A stretch of DNA of 64,000 nucleotides from Amphiduros pacificus (GCA_949316495.1 OX439000.1:53727720-53791719), one strand, 5' to 3'. Shown: positions 21,300 to 33,316, counted from the stretch's first letter. Made by a program: numbers and translations. The notes: generated by a model not told the origin, from the sequence alone.

Positions 21300-23960
21300 T
21301 CAAGTATCCTCGAACACATGAAAAATAATCGAGCGTTATGAGCAGGTCAGGTACAGTGCTAAAAGAAAATTCTTTATTATCATTATTACTTCTATTATGG
21401 ATGATTACCATTACTATGGGGTGTGAGTGGAAATAAGGAATCATGTCAATCCTTAACAAATCCAGGACACTCCTAGGAGAGTTCTGTCAAACCAGGTGAA
21501 AACAATAAAAGACAATAATGAATATTTCTAAAAGCATCAATATGTTTCAGTGGTAAAGGCCAGAGTCAAGAGACGAACTAGAAACATGCAGAGGTTAGGG
21601 GAGTGGGAGATTGACCCCCCCCAGCGAAGAGGCTCCTGCCCCTGGCAGTTTCCGGGGCGAGGCTGAACCGACACAGAGCACCTCCACCGCACCAGACACT
21701 CCAAGTCCTCCAGAGGTGGCGACAACCCCCATGCCTCAAGTCATCGCAGAGGTGGTAGCGCAAGCAATCCCGCAAATTGTAGCGGAAGTGACCGCCAACC
21801 TATCGGGCCCCTCTAGGCCTCAACCCTCCCAGGCTGATTCCGAGGGGGTGCAGGGCCATGGGGAAGTCCCAACACATCTAGAGTCCCAGAATGCCAGACC
21901 AGATTTCAACCGAAACTCCGGGGCATCGGTGGATCCTCTTCAGTTCCAAATCTAGGAGCCCATGGATGCAGTGGACTGCCACCTGGCGCACCTCAGTAAG
22001 AACCTTTCCTCGCCCGACGATGAGTCAGACGAGGAATATGAATTTCAATATGTTATGACAGAGTTAGATATCGAGGGCATTAAAAAACAGGTTTGTAGAT
22101 TTTCAAAAAGAAATGTATCGCAGAACACATAGGAAATCAACGGGGGCCACGCACAAAGATCACATACGGGGACGACCAATACGATATAGACACAAACCAA
22201 GCACGCGCCAATACCTCTGACCTCACATTTGAGGAATGGGTGTCCACTTTTTCTGGCGTTCCACAGTGAGCATGTAAAATTTCACCCGCGGGATGGGGCC
22301 CGCCTTCCACGTTATCACAAGATAATAAAGAAATTACATAAAGCAAATATGGACTGGAGAAAGTACGACAATCACTTCAGAATCAACAGGGCCAAGCGGC
22401 TTGCTAGGAATAGAAACTCCCGCCACGCGGTACCGTGGCATAAGACTGACATAGAGTTGTATCTGGGGTGCTTCCGGATGGAAAGAGCCCCTGCGGCCAC
22501 GGCAAATTTTCCTGGCCAATCAAACAACTACAGGTCAAGACAAAGCATTTTTTCCCTCCATGTCCCAGGTAGGCAATGGGCCACAAGTTCCGAAGGTCAA
22601 CGGTACGTGCTGGAGATTCCAGACATCTACCTGCACAGGGGCTTGCCTCTGGCCTAACACGCACAGATGTTATAAGTGTGGTAACCCGGACCACCCCACC
22701 AGACGATGTGAGGTGCAACAAGACGGCCAACAGAAGCCGGAAGTGACCCAAAGTTTGGAATAAATTCATACATCAGTGCCATAGCCTAGGCTTGTAAGCT
22801 GAGCGATCTCCCGAGCCCAACTAGCTCATTTCTAATCTTGAAGTTGCTGGATGTGTTCGGAAAGGGAAACCTTCATCTTATGGCATACCCTCAGAACAGA
22901 CCCAGAATACCTGGGGCACTGTTCCTTACAAAGGGGGGAAAACCCATCACGTGCAGGGCAGCGGCAAAGGCCCTCAATACAACACTGAGAAGATTAGGCA
23001 TGAACACATCCCATACAGTATCATGACAAATTTAGCATGTATTAAATAGTATTCCTCAATACCTTTCTAATGACACAAAGATGGTTAAGATTGGAGCATT
23101 ATTTCAAAATTGGTTGTCCTACCTACTGTCAGGCACTCACATTACTCGCAGGGTGCATCAGACACACACCTCTGCCTTCTGGGCAGGAGGCGCAGCAACG
23201 CTTCCTGAAATACATACGCCCCGCAACCCTCACCCTTAGTTGGGGCTGGTGGGGCTCTCTCCGACTGCTTCGGGGAGGCAATCCCGGGGTTGCTTGGCCT
23301 GCTTAACCCCACCAGCAAGGGAAACCCAGGCAGCTTCCGGGGTCCCAACTCAGGGAAGAAACCGTCCAAGGTAAAAAGGGGCAAGTTAAACCAGGAATAA
23401 AGGGGAAGAATTGGAGGGGATGGGAGTAACTTGGGGAAAAAAGGGAAGCATGTAAAACGGGGAGTGCATTGTGGGGAGGGAATTAAGCAAGGAGGGAAAG
23501 GATTGATATGTCAGGGAGTAAATAAAATTTAATATGGTAAAGAAAGTCACGGTTAACCCTCAGGTTGTAAATAAGTTCACGGGTAACCAGATTTAGTTAA
23601 GGTGAAAAAATCATGTACAAGTGATCAATTATTGGCTATCTGGTAATGGACCTACCCAAATATGGGCCTAGGTCAAGGTCACGTGGGTATCAAGCGGCAA
23701 ACCGCTACAAAAGGACTGTAAAGACTGTTGCAAGAAACATAGCCCGCAGGGCCATATGAACTGAAGCCGTATCAGGCAATGATATATATGCAGACAGGGT
23801 ACAGTTTTACTCCGTCTGAGGTAGAAGTAAGTTATTGGACATAATAACATAACCACGTATATATATTGTTATGTAAAATATATATATTTTATTATCAGAA
23901 TAAAGTTATTGACATGGTCTGTCGCCAAGAACTCGGTTGTTGTTGTCAGTCACTCCCATG
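21300..23960 (+). mobile_element. DIRS/Ngaro-type tyrosine-recombinase retroelement, broken and internally deleted (fossil)
   Basis: Parts in order: a leader (21300-21610); a gag-like region (about 21611-22763) with a Pro/Glu/Thr-rich start, a basic middle and a CCHC zinc knuckle at the end; a segment resembling the C-terminal part of a tyrosine recombinase (about 22838-23300); and a non-coding trailer ending near an AATAAA at ~23900. No reverse transcriptase or RNase H region is visible between gag and recombinase, so the element is internally deleted as well as broken in several places. A 132-bp foreign segment is inserted in the recombinase part. The 353-bp satellite ends immediately before it. 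Its age is moderate, since domains are still recognisable by eye. Confidence 0.6.
23013..23144 (+). repeat. 132-bp segment identical to 28827-28958
   Basis: From 'atacagtatcatgacaaat' to 'ggcactcacatta', both copies have the same length and no difference that I can find by eye. Here the segment interrupts the tyrosine-recombinase-like region. At 28827 it is embedded in longer AT-rich DNA, which therefore looks like the donor or a fuller copy of the same element. Confidence 0.9.
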
Positions 23961-24034
23961 AGGCGAGGAATTAACATAAATAAGTAAGAACTGTACCAAT
24001 CCGAATATGCCAAAAGCGAAACCCATCACAAAAA

Positions 24035-24470
24035 CTTGCAAATTATACCCAAAGATATCGGCAAAATAGACTTGAAATCCACTGTTTCTCGAAACACCAC
24101 ACACTGCCCATCATATTGAAGTTTCGCCAGTAAATAAACTCGACCTCCGGCGATTGACTGTTGCAGATACGACCCATGTCACTATCGTTCCCAGTCATAA
24201 TGCCTAAAAATACAAATCCGTGTGAATTCTGTACTGTTTTTTCTTCATTTTTTTAACCCGATATCAAACATGACAACGTGAAATGGCATTTGGAAGAGTC
24301 CAAGTGATGACGTCATGGAAACACAAAGGAAGAAACTTCATATGACATCAGAAGCACCACAACGTTGTTGAGCTTCAGATCGTTGCTGCCACTCCTATAA
24401 TTAGACTGACCCACTTTCACCTGATTGTGCAAACTCGTAAACAATGGCGAAACGATGCCGAGATGAAGAC
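24035..24470 (-). repeat. Repeat family P, - strand copy
   Basis: The order 'tatacccaaagatatcgg', 'gacttgaaatccactgtttc', 'ctcgacctccggcgattgac', 'gacaacgtgaaatggcattt', 'aagtgatgacgtcatgg' is the inverse of 30350-30690. It includes the palindrome TGACGTCA (CRE-like), here part of the repeat rather than evidence of regulation. Confidence 0.75.
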
Positions 24471-24529
24471 ATTTTTTCTGACAGGACTAACATCATATGT
24501 TTACTTAAAGGGAACATGTAATTGTTTGA

Positions 24530-24900
24530 TTGTTAGTTGCAGGAAGTCGAGTTCTACTGGAGTTGTGAGTTAAATTGGATGGGCAGTGCGTGATGTTTCT
24601 GGAAACAGTGGATTTCAAGTCTTTTTTGACGATGTCTTTGGGTATAATTACAGAACTGGGTGCTATCTGTAGTGCCTTTTCCTCAGTTTTTTTACCTGAT
24701 ATTACGCATGACAATGTGAAATGACATTCAGGAGAGTCCAAGTGATGACGTTATGGCTACAAACAGGGAGAAAATTCATATGACATCAGATGCACCACTG
24801 CGTTGTGGAGCTTCTGATCGTTGCTGTCATTCTCATAATTAGACTGACCCACTTTTACCTGATTGTGCAAACTCGTAAACAATGGCGAAACGATGTTAAG
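24530..24900. repeat. Repeat family P, two fragments in opposite orientation
   Basis: Bases 24580-24655 are + ('gaaacagtggatttcaagtc'), whereas 24700-24890 are - ('gacaatgtgaaatgacattc', 'aagtgatgacgttatgg'). The pair is a head-to-head arrangement adjoining the - copy at 24035-24470. Confidence 0.7.
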
Positions 24901-24972
24901 ATCAAGAAAAGACAAAGAAATTTTTTTTAACAAGCCGTAAATCCAATGTTGAAACTACATTGTCTCTTTTAA

Positions 24973-25536
24973 AGCATTCATGAAATGAGGTTTTCTAGCA
25001 CTTTTTCCGTGCATAATATAAATGTTTTTACCCCAAACTTTGCATTCAAAACTTATTACCCATCATATTTTCCCTACATAAATTTTTGTCCCCTTTGAAA
25101 GTGAATGAGTCTTCTGCTAAAATCCAAATCATCCATTGGACACTTTGTCAACAAACTTTGTTTAGCTGACCAGTGATTTTGTGCAGACACCTGCTTAGTA
25201 AGGTTTTGTTTATAATGGGGCATCTTCAGATTGGGACAATGGAGTGATTTGGCTTACAGAGCCATGTTTGTCCATTAATATTTGTCCAGTACAGGCCTAA
25301 CACCCTGACAGACCACAATAGATGTCACATGATTGTATACATGTGGCCGCCATCTGGTGGTTAAAAGAGTACTGGCAGTACTTGGCACTTTCAGCAGAAC
25401 ACAATAGCCATGGTTGGTGTATTTTGGTTGATTTTAAGTGAGCTTGCTTTTATCACAGTTACATGGCCATATATCATTTAGGCATAACCCAAACCTCTGC
25501 AAAATTGGCTGTGACCTCTATGTTTTCACGAATGCT
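24973..25536. mobile_element. TTAA-flanked MITE D, copy 1 (piggyBac-like)
   Basis: TTAA at 24969-24972 and 25537-25540 flanks termini AGCATTCATGAAA and, inverted, AGCATTCGTGAAA. No transposase is present. The family recurs at 54903-55267 in opposite orientation. The TTAA target is diagnostic of the piggyBac superfamily; assignment is inferred from that and from the inverted ends only. Confidence 0.8.
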
Positions 25537-25652
25537 TTAAATGACACTGGTTCTCTTTTGCTTCCATTGTCTCTTTTTTTTTATATACAGCTCTTAGAGC
25601 AGTAATAAATAACACACTCTATACTACATTGACACACTCTATACTACATTGA

Positions 25653-25971
25653 GGGCCACGGGCCGTGGCGCAGTTGGTTAGAGCGCCAGCTTATAAGCAC
25701 CAGTTCCTCTGTGGTGATCCAAAGGTCGTGGGTTAGAACCCCGGCCGTGCCGAGATTGAACTCATGGCACAATTTCCCACATGAACTGAGGCCCGTGCCT
25801 AAAGGGTTAACCCGTTGTCCTTGTAAATCTGTGACCGGGTGGGTTGTCATGTCAAGGACCTGCGACATGACAATTCAGTGAGGCAGCACTTTATCTGCTA
25901 CAAGTAGGTCTCATCACAAAATAACTGAAATAATGTTGAAAGTGATGTAAAACCCCAAACAAACAAACAAA
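25653..25971 (+). mobile_element. tRNA-derived SINE, full-length, with target-site duplication
   Basis: The head resembles a tRNA gene: an A box 'tggcgcagttggttagagcg' and a B box 'gggttagaacccc'. A ~200-bp unrelated body and the tail 'aaaccccaaacaaacaaa' follow. The 13-bp 'tatactacattga' stands directly before (25640-25652) and directly after (25972-25984) the element, as L1-type target-primed insertion produces. The target already held a 20-bp direct repeat. Three truncated copies occur at 37007, 37554 and 38590. RNA polymerase III transcription is known for such SINEs; activity here is unknown. Confidence 0.93.
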
Positions 25972-25984
25972 TATACTACATTGA

Positions 25985-27245
25985 CCAGAGACAACAAGGG
26001 CTAATGTGTATATGTCAGGTATTTGTGTAGATGCATTCGATTTGTACTCTCACGATCTTAGTTTCCAAGTGGGTTTGCAGCATGTGTGTATTGTGTTTAC
26101 TTGTGGCTCACTGCACGTGTTAGTCATTGACATCTATGATTTTCGGCAATTTCAAAATGATGAGAAAATATAAATATCATTTTCAAAAAGGAAACTATAC
26201 AAATTCGTTTTTAAAAAAAAAGACTTTCTTGTTACTCATAACAGTCTTAAAATGAAAACGTTTAACACACAGTAATTTTCTTCAATGTAAACACTGTCAA
26301 ACATTATAACTAAAATACTATTTTTTTAACTTGTAAAGTCTTGTGTATTTCTAGTACTGTTTCTGGTACTCATGCATAAATGAACACAGTAATCATTTGA
26401 ACATCTATATTATTTGCAAAAAAAATCTGATTAGGTTCAATGACCTGTCAGTAGGTAGGACAACAGATTCGGGGTAGCACTAGTCTCTATCTGTCACAAT
26501 CAAAAACAGCTGTTGTTATTTACTTCATATCTTTGTCAAATCTTAACATATTACAACATGCAATGCATTATTGGAAAGGTATTGACTGATTCCAAATATT
26601 TGTAACAGTATTTAATAGCAATTTAACTTTTATCTGTACTTCAACTGGGGCAAAAGTTTGGCAAATTACTTGCCTCCCTGCATAAGGTGGCGGCCATATT
26701 GACCACTTCTCTGAAATGTCTCATGAAATTAATCTCTCTCAGGAGAGGGCTAAGTGAGATTTGTATTAAAGTGACTCCATTTGTAAAGACTGGATGATAA
26801 TCATTCTTCTCAATTTTGAATTAAAACATTTGGCCAATCCGTTTATATTTTACAGCAAAATCAAAATAGGCAAACTTTGGAGAGATGCTACAAGTTGTGT
26901 AGTTAAAGTAGAAGGAAGAAGAAGGTACCAGAAGGTAGATATTTTAATGTTTAATCAAACTAAATATTCACTTGAGTTGTAAACACCAGCGTATTAATCG
27001 CAAAGAGCTCAAAGAGGAGCATGCACTCAAGGTCCTTGGCCTGGGAGCTGCCCAACTCCAGCTTAGTCAGGTCAGTGTGCTGATTGCCAGGGTTAAATAG
27101 CAGCTTGTAGCATCAGTTTTGACAGATTAAATATTATCTAAAGCAGTGTCTCCACATGTTTACAGGTTGTATGTTTGCAAAATTTAAAATGATGATTGTT
27201 GATAAAAATATTCATTTGAAAATATTTACTTTGCTACCATATAAG
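25985..27245. other. Intergenic DNA, nothing recognised
   Basis: AT-rich sequence with no repeat family shared inside this window and no coding signal; the ORF at 26794 is composition noise. Confidence 0.5.
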
Positions 27246-27249
27246 GAAA

Positions 27250-27702
27250 ATGTACCCTGCTAAATAGAGGTAGTCAATCCTCTACCTACCTGTGCCTCCA
27301 AAGCCCTATCATTGTTTTCACAAGGAATTTGAAAACCTAGGTTATCAATAAATATTCAAATAGGCTCCTGCCACAATGCACATCATCAGACAAACATGTA
27401 CCATTTTGTGCATGTATAGTTTACTTCTTGACACAGATGAGACTAGACAAAGCAATTTAGGAACGTGAGAAAAACATTCTTCATTCAGTGTTGATCTTGT
27501 AATTAGTCAATTCTGGCCTGGTCAAAGGCAAGACAAGTGCAATTAGTGAACACTGTTTAGTTTGATATATCTGATGATGCACCTCTGAAATACATATTTT
27601 CATAATATGAATATTCATTATTGGCAGCTGGTGGTGGCCATGAGGTTGGGCAATAGAGGCAGGGGTAGATTGAGCATCAACTACCTCTGTTCAGCAGATT
27701 AA
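27250..27702. mobile_element. Inverted-repeat MITE H, ~450 bp
   Basis: The left end 'ccctgctaaatagaggtagt' is mirrored by the right end 'caactacctctgttcagcag'. No transposase is present. A fragment with the same left end is at 4286. Target-site duplication is unclear. Confidence 0.7.
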
Positions 27703-28826
27703 AAAAATGCATTTAAATGTGGTCCAAGTAAATATGTTCTAAATTAGAGCACATATTCATGGGTACGGTTACTTGATTGGGAACCAATGATGAAGTTATT
27801 TCTTAAAAACTTATGAAAACAGGTCATTCCACACCCTGAGACACCACACCCATCACGCCCGAAACCTGGGACAGACCACACACCAAAATAAACAAACCAA
27901 GTCTGAATAAAATGTAGCCATTTCTCTTCCTTGTGCTCGTACAATGCAATAACTGTTTTAGTTTAAATTGTAAACATAATATTTTGTGAGATTTTGCTTA
28001 ACAACTGCAGGGACCATCACACATAAGGATGTTGCTCCGCCATTTTAAAAGTTGTGGGAGGAAATAACATTTATAACAAAGATGAAGAGCAAAAGTGAGC
28101 TATAATCAAAGCCAAGAAGACAAAACCTAAAGAAAACTTACTAAAAGTATATGAAACATAACATGAAACTTTTCATATTGTTTATTTTTTTAAAGAATGA
28201 ATCCTGCTTTGTCAGCTTTTTTATCCCACACAGCATTATTTCCTGCCATTTTGAAGTTGACATTCAAGCTCACAAGATTTCGGAAAATCATGCATTATTA
28301 AATGTAAATACATAACGGAAGATGATTAAAAGGCTAATTACAGGTCAGTTAGAGTGCGGTCTGACTCAGATGCGGATTGACTTTGGTGTGGTGGTGTGAA
28401 GGGTGCAGAATGTCTAGAAAGCATTATATATAACAATTCATCGTTATTTTCTTTTTTCATATATGCTTTGAACTTGTTTATAATTAATAGCATACATTAA
28501 TGAAATGTTTATTGAATGTTGTGTCCCTTTATCCAGTACCAATACCAGTAATCAAACTTTGGGTTACAACCACATTGTGCGATGCTCTCTTCTGATATAT
28601 TCTGAATGTTGTTACTAATTTCTAAATAACATTAATAACAATCAAAAACATGTGAAAATCTTTTAATCTAGGCCAAAAGATGAGTCCATTTTGATTAAAA
28701 CATCCTCAAAACATCCTTATAACATTCTTAGGATTTTGTATATGTCACCAAAAAAAAATTGGCCATATTTTGACAGAGATGAGCCATAATTTCTCAAATT
28801 TCAAAGTTCAATATCTTGGCAACCAA
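27703..28826. other. Intergenic DNA, nothing recognised
   Basis: AT-rich, no domain or repeat match found within the window. The - ORF at 27744-27944 has no supporting features. Confidence 0.45.
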
Positions 28827-28958
28827 ATACAGTATCATGACAAATTTAGCATGTATTAAATAGTATTCCTCAATACCTTTCTAATGACACAAAGATGGTT
28901 AAGATTGGAGCATTATTTCAAAATTGGTTGTCCTACCTACTGTCAGGCACTCACATTA
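28827..28958 (+). repeat. 132-bp segment identical to 23013-23144
   Basis: This is the second copy of the segment described at 23013. Flanking bases differ immediately outside on both sides, so the shared block has sharp edges. Confidence 0.9.
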
Positions 28959-29089
28959 TGAGATTTTTTTTGGCCCTTAAATGATGCTGAGCATTTTTGA
29001 ATTATTTTTTTTTCATTTATTTCTTAATGTCACAAAGTCTTTCTGCCAACAAGGGTTGGTGTGCATACACGATGGTCTGGGTGTCAGCA

Positions 29090-29300
29090 CCTGTTCTGGA
29101 TCCAAGAGGGCAGTGGTGTAACCAGGATTTTCTGAAGGGGGGGGCTGATTTTCTGAAGGGGGGGGGGGGGGGGGCTGCTACAGCCTCCTAGTCATTATCA
29201 ACCCCCTTTTTCTTTGGCAGCCCCAAAGTACTAGTATATAAAAAAATTATGTTGGGGGGGGGGCACAATCCCCTAATTCAGAGTATGTTTTGTCAACTTC
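29090..29300. repeat. G-run-rich repeat end
   Basis: 'cagtggtgtaaccaggattt' is followed by 'tctgaaggggggggctgatt' and its imperfect duplicate, which carries an uninterrupted run of about 18 G near 29157-29174; another G run lies near 29253. The phrase resembles ends of dispersed repeats, and 29270-29320 resembles 5200-5230. Confidence 0.5.
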
Positions 29301-29324
29301 CTCCCCGCATTCATCCTAATCCAA

Positions 29325-29770
29325 GTATTGCTCCACACGATTGGGTCCGGTGAGTTAGCAGGTGAAGACTCAATCGTGGAGAAACGGCATAACCCGGCCA
29401 ACTCGCCGGCAGGTGCCAATCGTGTGCAGCCTTTAACTGTTACCTTCCCTTTGCACACGATTGGCACCCTCCGTCTCGTCGGCGGCGAGAATGCTTCATT
29501 TTGTCCCTTCTCCAGTTTACTCGGCAAAACCAATCGCCAAAATCGCCGAAGGTGAAGGCTCAATCGTGGAAAAACGGCATAACCCGAGCCAACTCGCCGG
29601 GCCTAATCGTGTTTGGCCAAATCTTTCTTTGGGTTGCATACGACTGACACGAGCGACGAGAATGAATGCCTCGAGTGGCACCTCTGCCTGTAATCTGGTG
29701 ACAAACGGCATAACCCGAGCTTGCACCAGACCCAATCGGGTGGAGCCAAGATGGACGATTTCGCAGCCAT
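29325..29770 (+). repeat. GC-rich repeat with nested CGATTGG / CCAATCG ends
   Basis: 'cacacgattggg', 'caatcgtggagaaacggcat' and 'aacccggccaactcgccgg' each appear two or three times in the same order at ~190-bp spacing. 'cacacgattgg' and 'ccaatcgtgtg' pair as inverted ends. One copy seems inserted into another. Overlapping ORFs on both strands here follow from the GC content and are not genes. Confidence 0.65.
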
Positions 29771-29819
29771 GGAGGCAATGTTTAACAGCGCGTAAGTATT
29801 TACTCCAATATTCACCGTC

Positions 29820-30870
29820 AAAATGTACTTGAAATCCACTTTTCCAGAAACAGGGCACACTGGCCATAAAATTGAAGTTTCCCTATATACAGCTGATGTT
29901 CCCATATTCAACGTCAAAATAGACTTGAAACCCACCGTTTCCGGAAACACGATATCGGATACAATGTCAATACGAGTAGTGTCATGAGCTTTGTACTTAT
30001 ACCCAAAGAGATCAGTAAAATAGACTTGAAATCCACTGTTTTCATAAATACCACGCACTGTCCACCCAATTTAACTCCTAACTCCAATAGAACTCGTTTT
30101 CCGGCAACAGGTTTTAAAGGAACCATGTTTCCATTAATTCAACATAGGCCGATTGCGGGTTACCATCTTGTTTTTTTTAATGATTAGATTTTAGAGAGTT
30201 TTTTGTGCACTTCCGATTGTAATTGTGCAGTTCCGGCGTGTTGTTTTCAATGGGGCAGTATGGCGACCCGCAATCGGCCTATTGGATTTTAGGCTTGTTA
30301 GAAAAAAATTCTTTGTCTTATCTTGATCTCAGCATCGTTTGGCCATTGTTAATGATTTTGCGCCAAGACGTGAAAGTGGGTCAGTTTATGCACGGGAGTG
30401 ACAGCAACAATCTGAAAACTCCACAACGTTGCGGTGCTTCTGACGTCTGTTTCTCCCTTTGCGTTTCCATGACGTCATCACTTGGACTCTTCCAAATGCC
30501 ATTTCACGTTGTCATGTTTGATATCGGGTAAAAAACTGAAGAAAAAACACAACAGAATTCATACGGATTTGTATTTATAGACATTATGACTGGGAACGAT
30601 AGTGACATGGGTCATAACTGTAACGGTCAATCGCCAGAGGTCGAGTTTATTTACTGGGGAAACTTTAATATGATGGGCAGTGCATTCAGGGTGCGGGGCC
30701 TATGGAACAGGCCTATTTGAACATAGTAATTAGTAATATGATCCCCAGAATCGCATAATCGGAGAGGGTGTTATACTGAGCCTGATGCAAAGGAGAGTAG
30801 GCAGTGCGTGTGTTTCGAGAAACAGTGGATTTTAAGTCTATTTTGCTGATGTCTTTGGGTATAGTACAGA
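29820..30870. repeat. Repeat family P, cluster of copies in both orientations
   Basis: - strand pieces at 29900-29960 and 29995-30100, a long + strand piece at 30350-30690, and a + end fragment at 30795-30860. The phrase 'cgcaatcggcctattgg' at 30271 is mirrored by 'aggccgattgcgggttac' at 30146, giving an inner inverted repeat of 20 bp or so. This is the longest array of the family in the window. Confidence 0.7.
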
Positions 30871-31674
30871 CGACAACAGAGCTGCTGACGACAATAGACA
30901 TGACAGAGCTGCAGTTCCATTTTCAAAGCATTTTAAGTGCGTCTGCACTTCCAAAAATATTCTCGCCTTGTTGTTGTCTGACACATGCCATAAGCCGATT
31001 ACCGATCTCCCTGGTTTTTTTCCCACATTGAAAAGTGCACACTGGAACTGTACTTGTGCCCAACCAGTTTTCAGTTGCTACCAATTACCGCCGATTACAG
31101 TGGCTAAGCTGGAGAAGACCCTTGTAGCCGCTGCCAGTCACGGTCTACTTCATCGGCGGAAACTGGTCGCTGACGAGTACTTACGGTACAGGCGACGACA
31201 ACTGACCTGTGGACGACAACAGAGCTGTTGTTCCATTTTCAAAGCATTTTACGTGCGTTTGCACTTACAAAAATATTCTCGTCTTGTCTGACACCTGTCT
31301 GGGCCAACAACATGAACAATGTTGAATGCATGGTGTAATAAACACCAACAAATGATTGATAAACTACAGTGACCGGCAACTGTCCGAAACCAGCAGATGA
31401 AACTCGGACATTTTTAACACAGTCAAACGTCTAGCATACCTTGCTGTACCAATTGCAATTGAACTGAATGTTGTGCCTCACATGTCATCTTGTAAGTCCT
31501 CTGCCTTTCAAAACGTTATAAACTTGTGTTTATTTGTTTTCACAGCACGAGTGATGTTGTCACTGTCAAATGATGTCAGAAGTGGTGACATAACCAACAT
31601 CATCGTATAACTCAATGTAAACTCGGACAATCTGCAGGTTTACTGAATGCGTTAATTTCCCATTAGTTCTTTAA

Positions 31675-32280
31675 AGGGAAACTTTCACTTCTCTAAAACA
31701 TTTTTGTAGTATGATGTAGAATTATAACGCACATTGATCTGTGGCTCTGTTAGTATGACTGCACAAGGGAAACATGTTTTTTGGGAGAAAAATAGCTCTT
31801 TTAAATGCACGTGCTAGAAAAAAAAGAATGACGTCATCGTGCGGCAATTACCTACTTACATAAATAATTAGTAAACAAACAACAATGCAACCAAAAAAGC
31901 GGTGTCACGATTGCCGGCCTTAGAAATGACGCACTATAGAATGGTTATGTGCATCGGAAAGAACATGAAAAATGTGACATTTTGGTGCAAAGAGCATAAC
32001 GATCGGACCAATAATAACAAAGTTATGACAAGTTTTGTGAAAATTGAAAATGATTGCAGCTCGACAGGCACGTGCAATAAATCCCGCACGATGACGTCAT
32101 AGGCCCAAATTGCAATAAATGATCATGATTTATGGGGGTTGCAAGATTAATTTTAATTGTTGGTTTGTGTTGCCATGGTTACCGCAATATTTTTTTGGTC
32201 TCTGAATTTCAATGTATTTATGTATTTATGATCATTTAATCGTATAATTTATGAAATGTATTTTACTAGAAAGTATCTCT
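31675..32280 (+). mobile_element. TTAA-flanked MITE A, copy 1
   Basis: Flanked by TTAA at 31671-31674 and 32281-32284. Termini AGGGAAACTTTC and, inverted from the right, AGAGATACTTTC, match at 10 of 12 positions. The 606-bp interior has no transposase. It contains a TGACGTCA-like 'atgacgtcat' near each end of the body. Confidence 0.85.
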
Positions 32281-32323
32281 TTAAATATTGAAAGGATATC
32301 ATTTTTACTTCACAGGCCTTTAA

Positions 32324-32899
32324 AGAGATACTTTCTAGCAAAATAAATTATATAAATTACATGATTAAATGATCATATATGTGTAAACAATTATATCAGT
32401 AACCATGGAAACACAAACTAAAGTTTAAGTCTCATCTTGCAACCCCCATACAATATGATCATTTATTGCAGTCACTGCCAATGACGTCATCGTGCGGGAT
32501 TTAATGCATGTGCAAATCAAGCTGCAATGATCTTCAATTGTCATAAATCTAGTCATAACTTTGTTAATACTAGTCCGATTGACTTGCTTTTTACACCAAA
32601 ATGTCACATTTTTCATGTTCTTTCCGTCACACATAACCATTCTATAGTGCATCATTTCTAAGGCCGAAAATCGTGACACCGCTATTTTGGTTGCATTGTT
32701 TACTAATTATTTATGTAAGTAGGTAATTGCCGCACAATGACGTCATTCTTTTTTTTCTAGCACGTGCATTTAAAAGAGCTATTTTTCTCCCAAAAAACAT
32801 GTTTCCCTTGTGCGGTCATACTAATAGAACCACAGATCAATGTGCGTTATAATTCTCCATCATACTACAAAAATGTTTCAGAGAAGTGAAAGTTTCCCT
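32324..32899 (-). mobile_element. TTAA-flanked MITE A, copy 2, inverted
   Basis: Flanked by TTAA at 32320-32323 and 32900-32903, with the same termini as copy 1 read backwards. Only 35 bp separate it from copy 1, so the pair forms a 1.2-kb imperfect palindrome. The two arms differ by many scattered bases and small gaps, so they are independent insertions or an old duplication. Confidence 0.85.
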
Positions 32900-32903
32900 T
32901 TAA

Positions 32904-33316
32904 GGTCTATAATCCACAATCAGTTTGAAGCATTTGGAGAGAACTTTGTGTGGTCTCGTATATTTACGTAACTGCCTTCGGCTCCTACAGCCCACATGGC
33001 GGACAAACTCTTTTTATTGATAATTCATATTTTATGCCATGATTGTATCGAAAATGTCCCAAAAAAGTTAGATTATTCTTTGGATGGCATTAAATAAAGA
33101 AAATATAAATACTTGATATTAGTCGCCAGCTGCAAAAACCGAGTCGAACCCGTTTTAACTACCGTTATAACGGGTTCAATTTAAATAATAAAAATTTAAG
33201 ACTAGCTGGTTAAGTTAACTTTTTCTGTGCTAAATTAACAAACAACATTACTTTGAACACATTTAAGCCAAAAAAACATAAGTCTGTCCCAGTTTTTTCA
33301 TTGTGGATTATAGACC
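32904..33316. mobile_element. TTAA-flanked MITE E
   Basis: Starts GGTCTATAATCCACAAT and ends with its exact inverse. It is flanked by TTAA at 32900-32903 (shared with MITE A copy 2) and 33317-33320. It is 413 bp with no coding capacity. It is unrelated in sequence to MITE A but uses the same target, fitting piggyBac-type transposition. Confidence 0.88.

Noticed and set aside
24300-24320. TGACGTCA as a cAMP-response element
   Set aside because: It recurs in every copy of family P and MITE A as part of the repeat sequence and is far from gene starts.
25661-25745. Functional tRNA gene
   Set aside because: A and B boxes are present but the sequence continues into a SINE body and AAAC tail with target duplications, and the anticodon arm does not look tRNA-like.
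29273-30058. Overlapping ORFs of 96-151 codons on both strands
   Set aside because: GC-rich repeat and family P copies give open frames on both strands at once; no domain is recognised.
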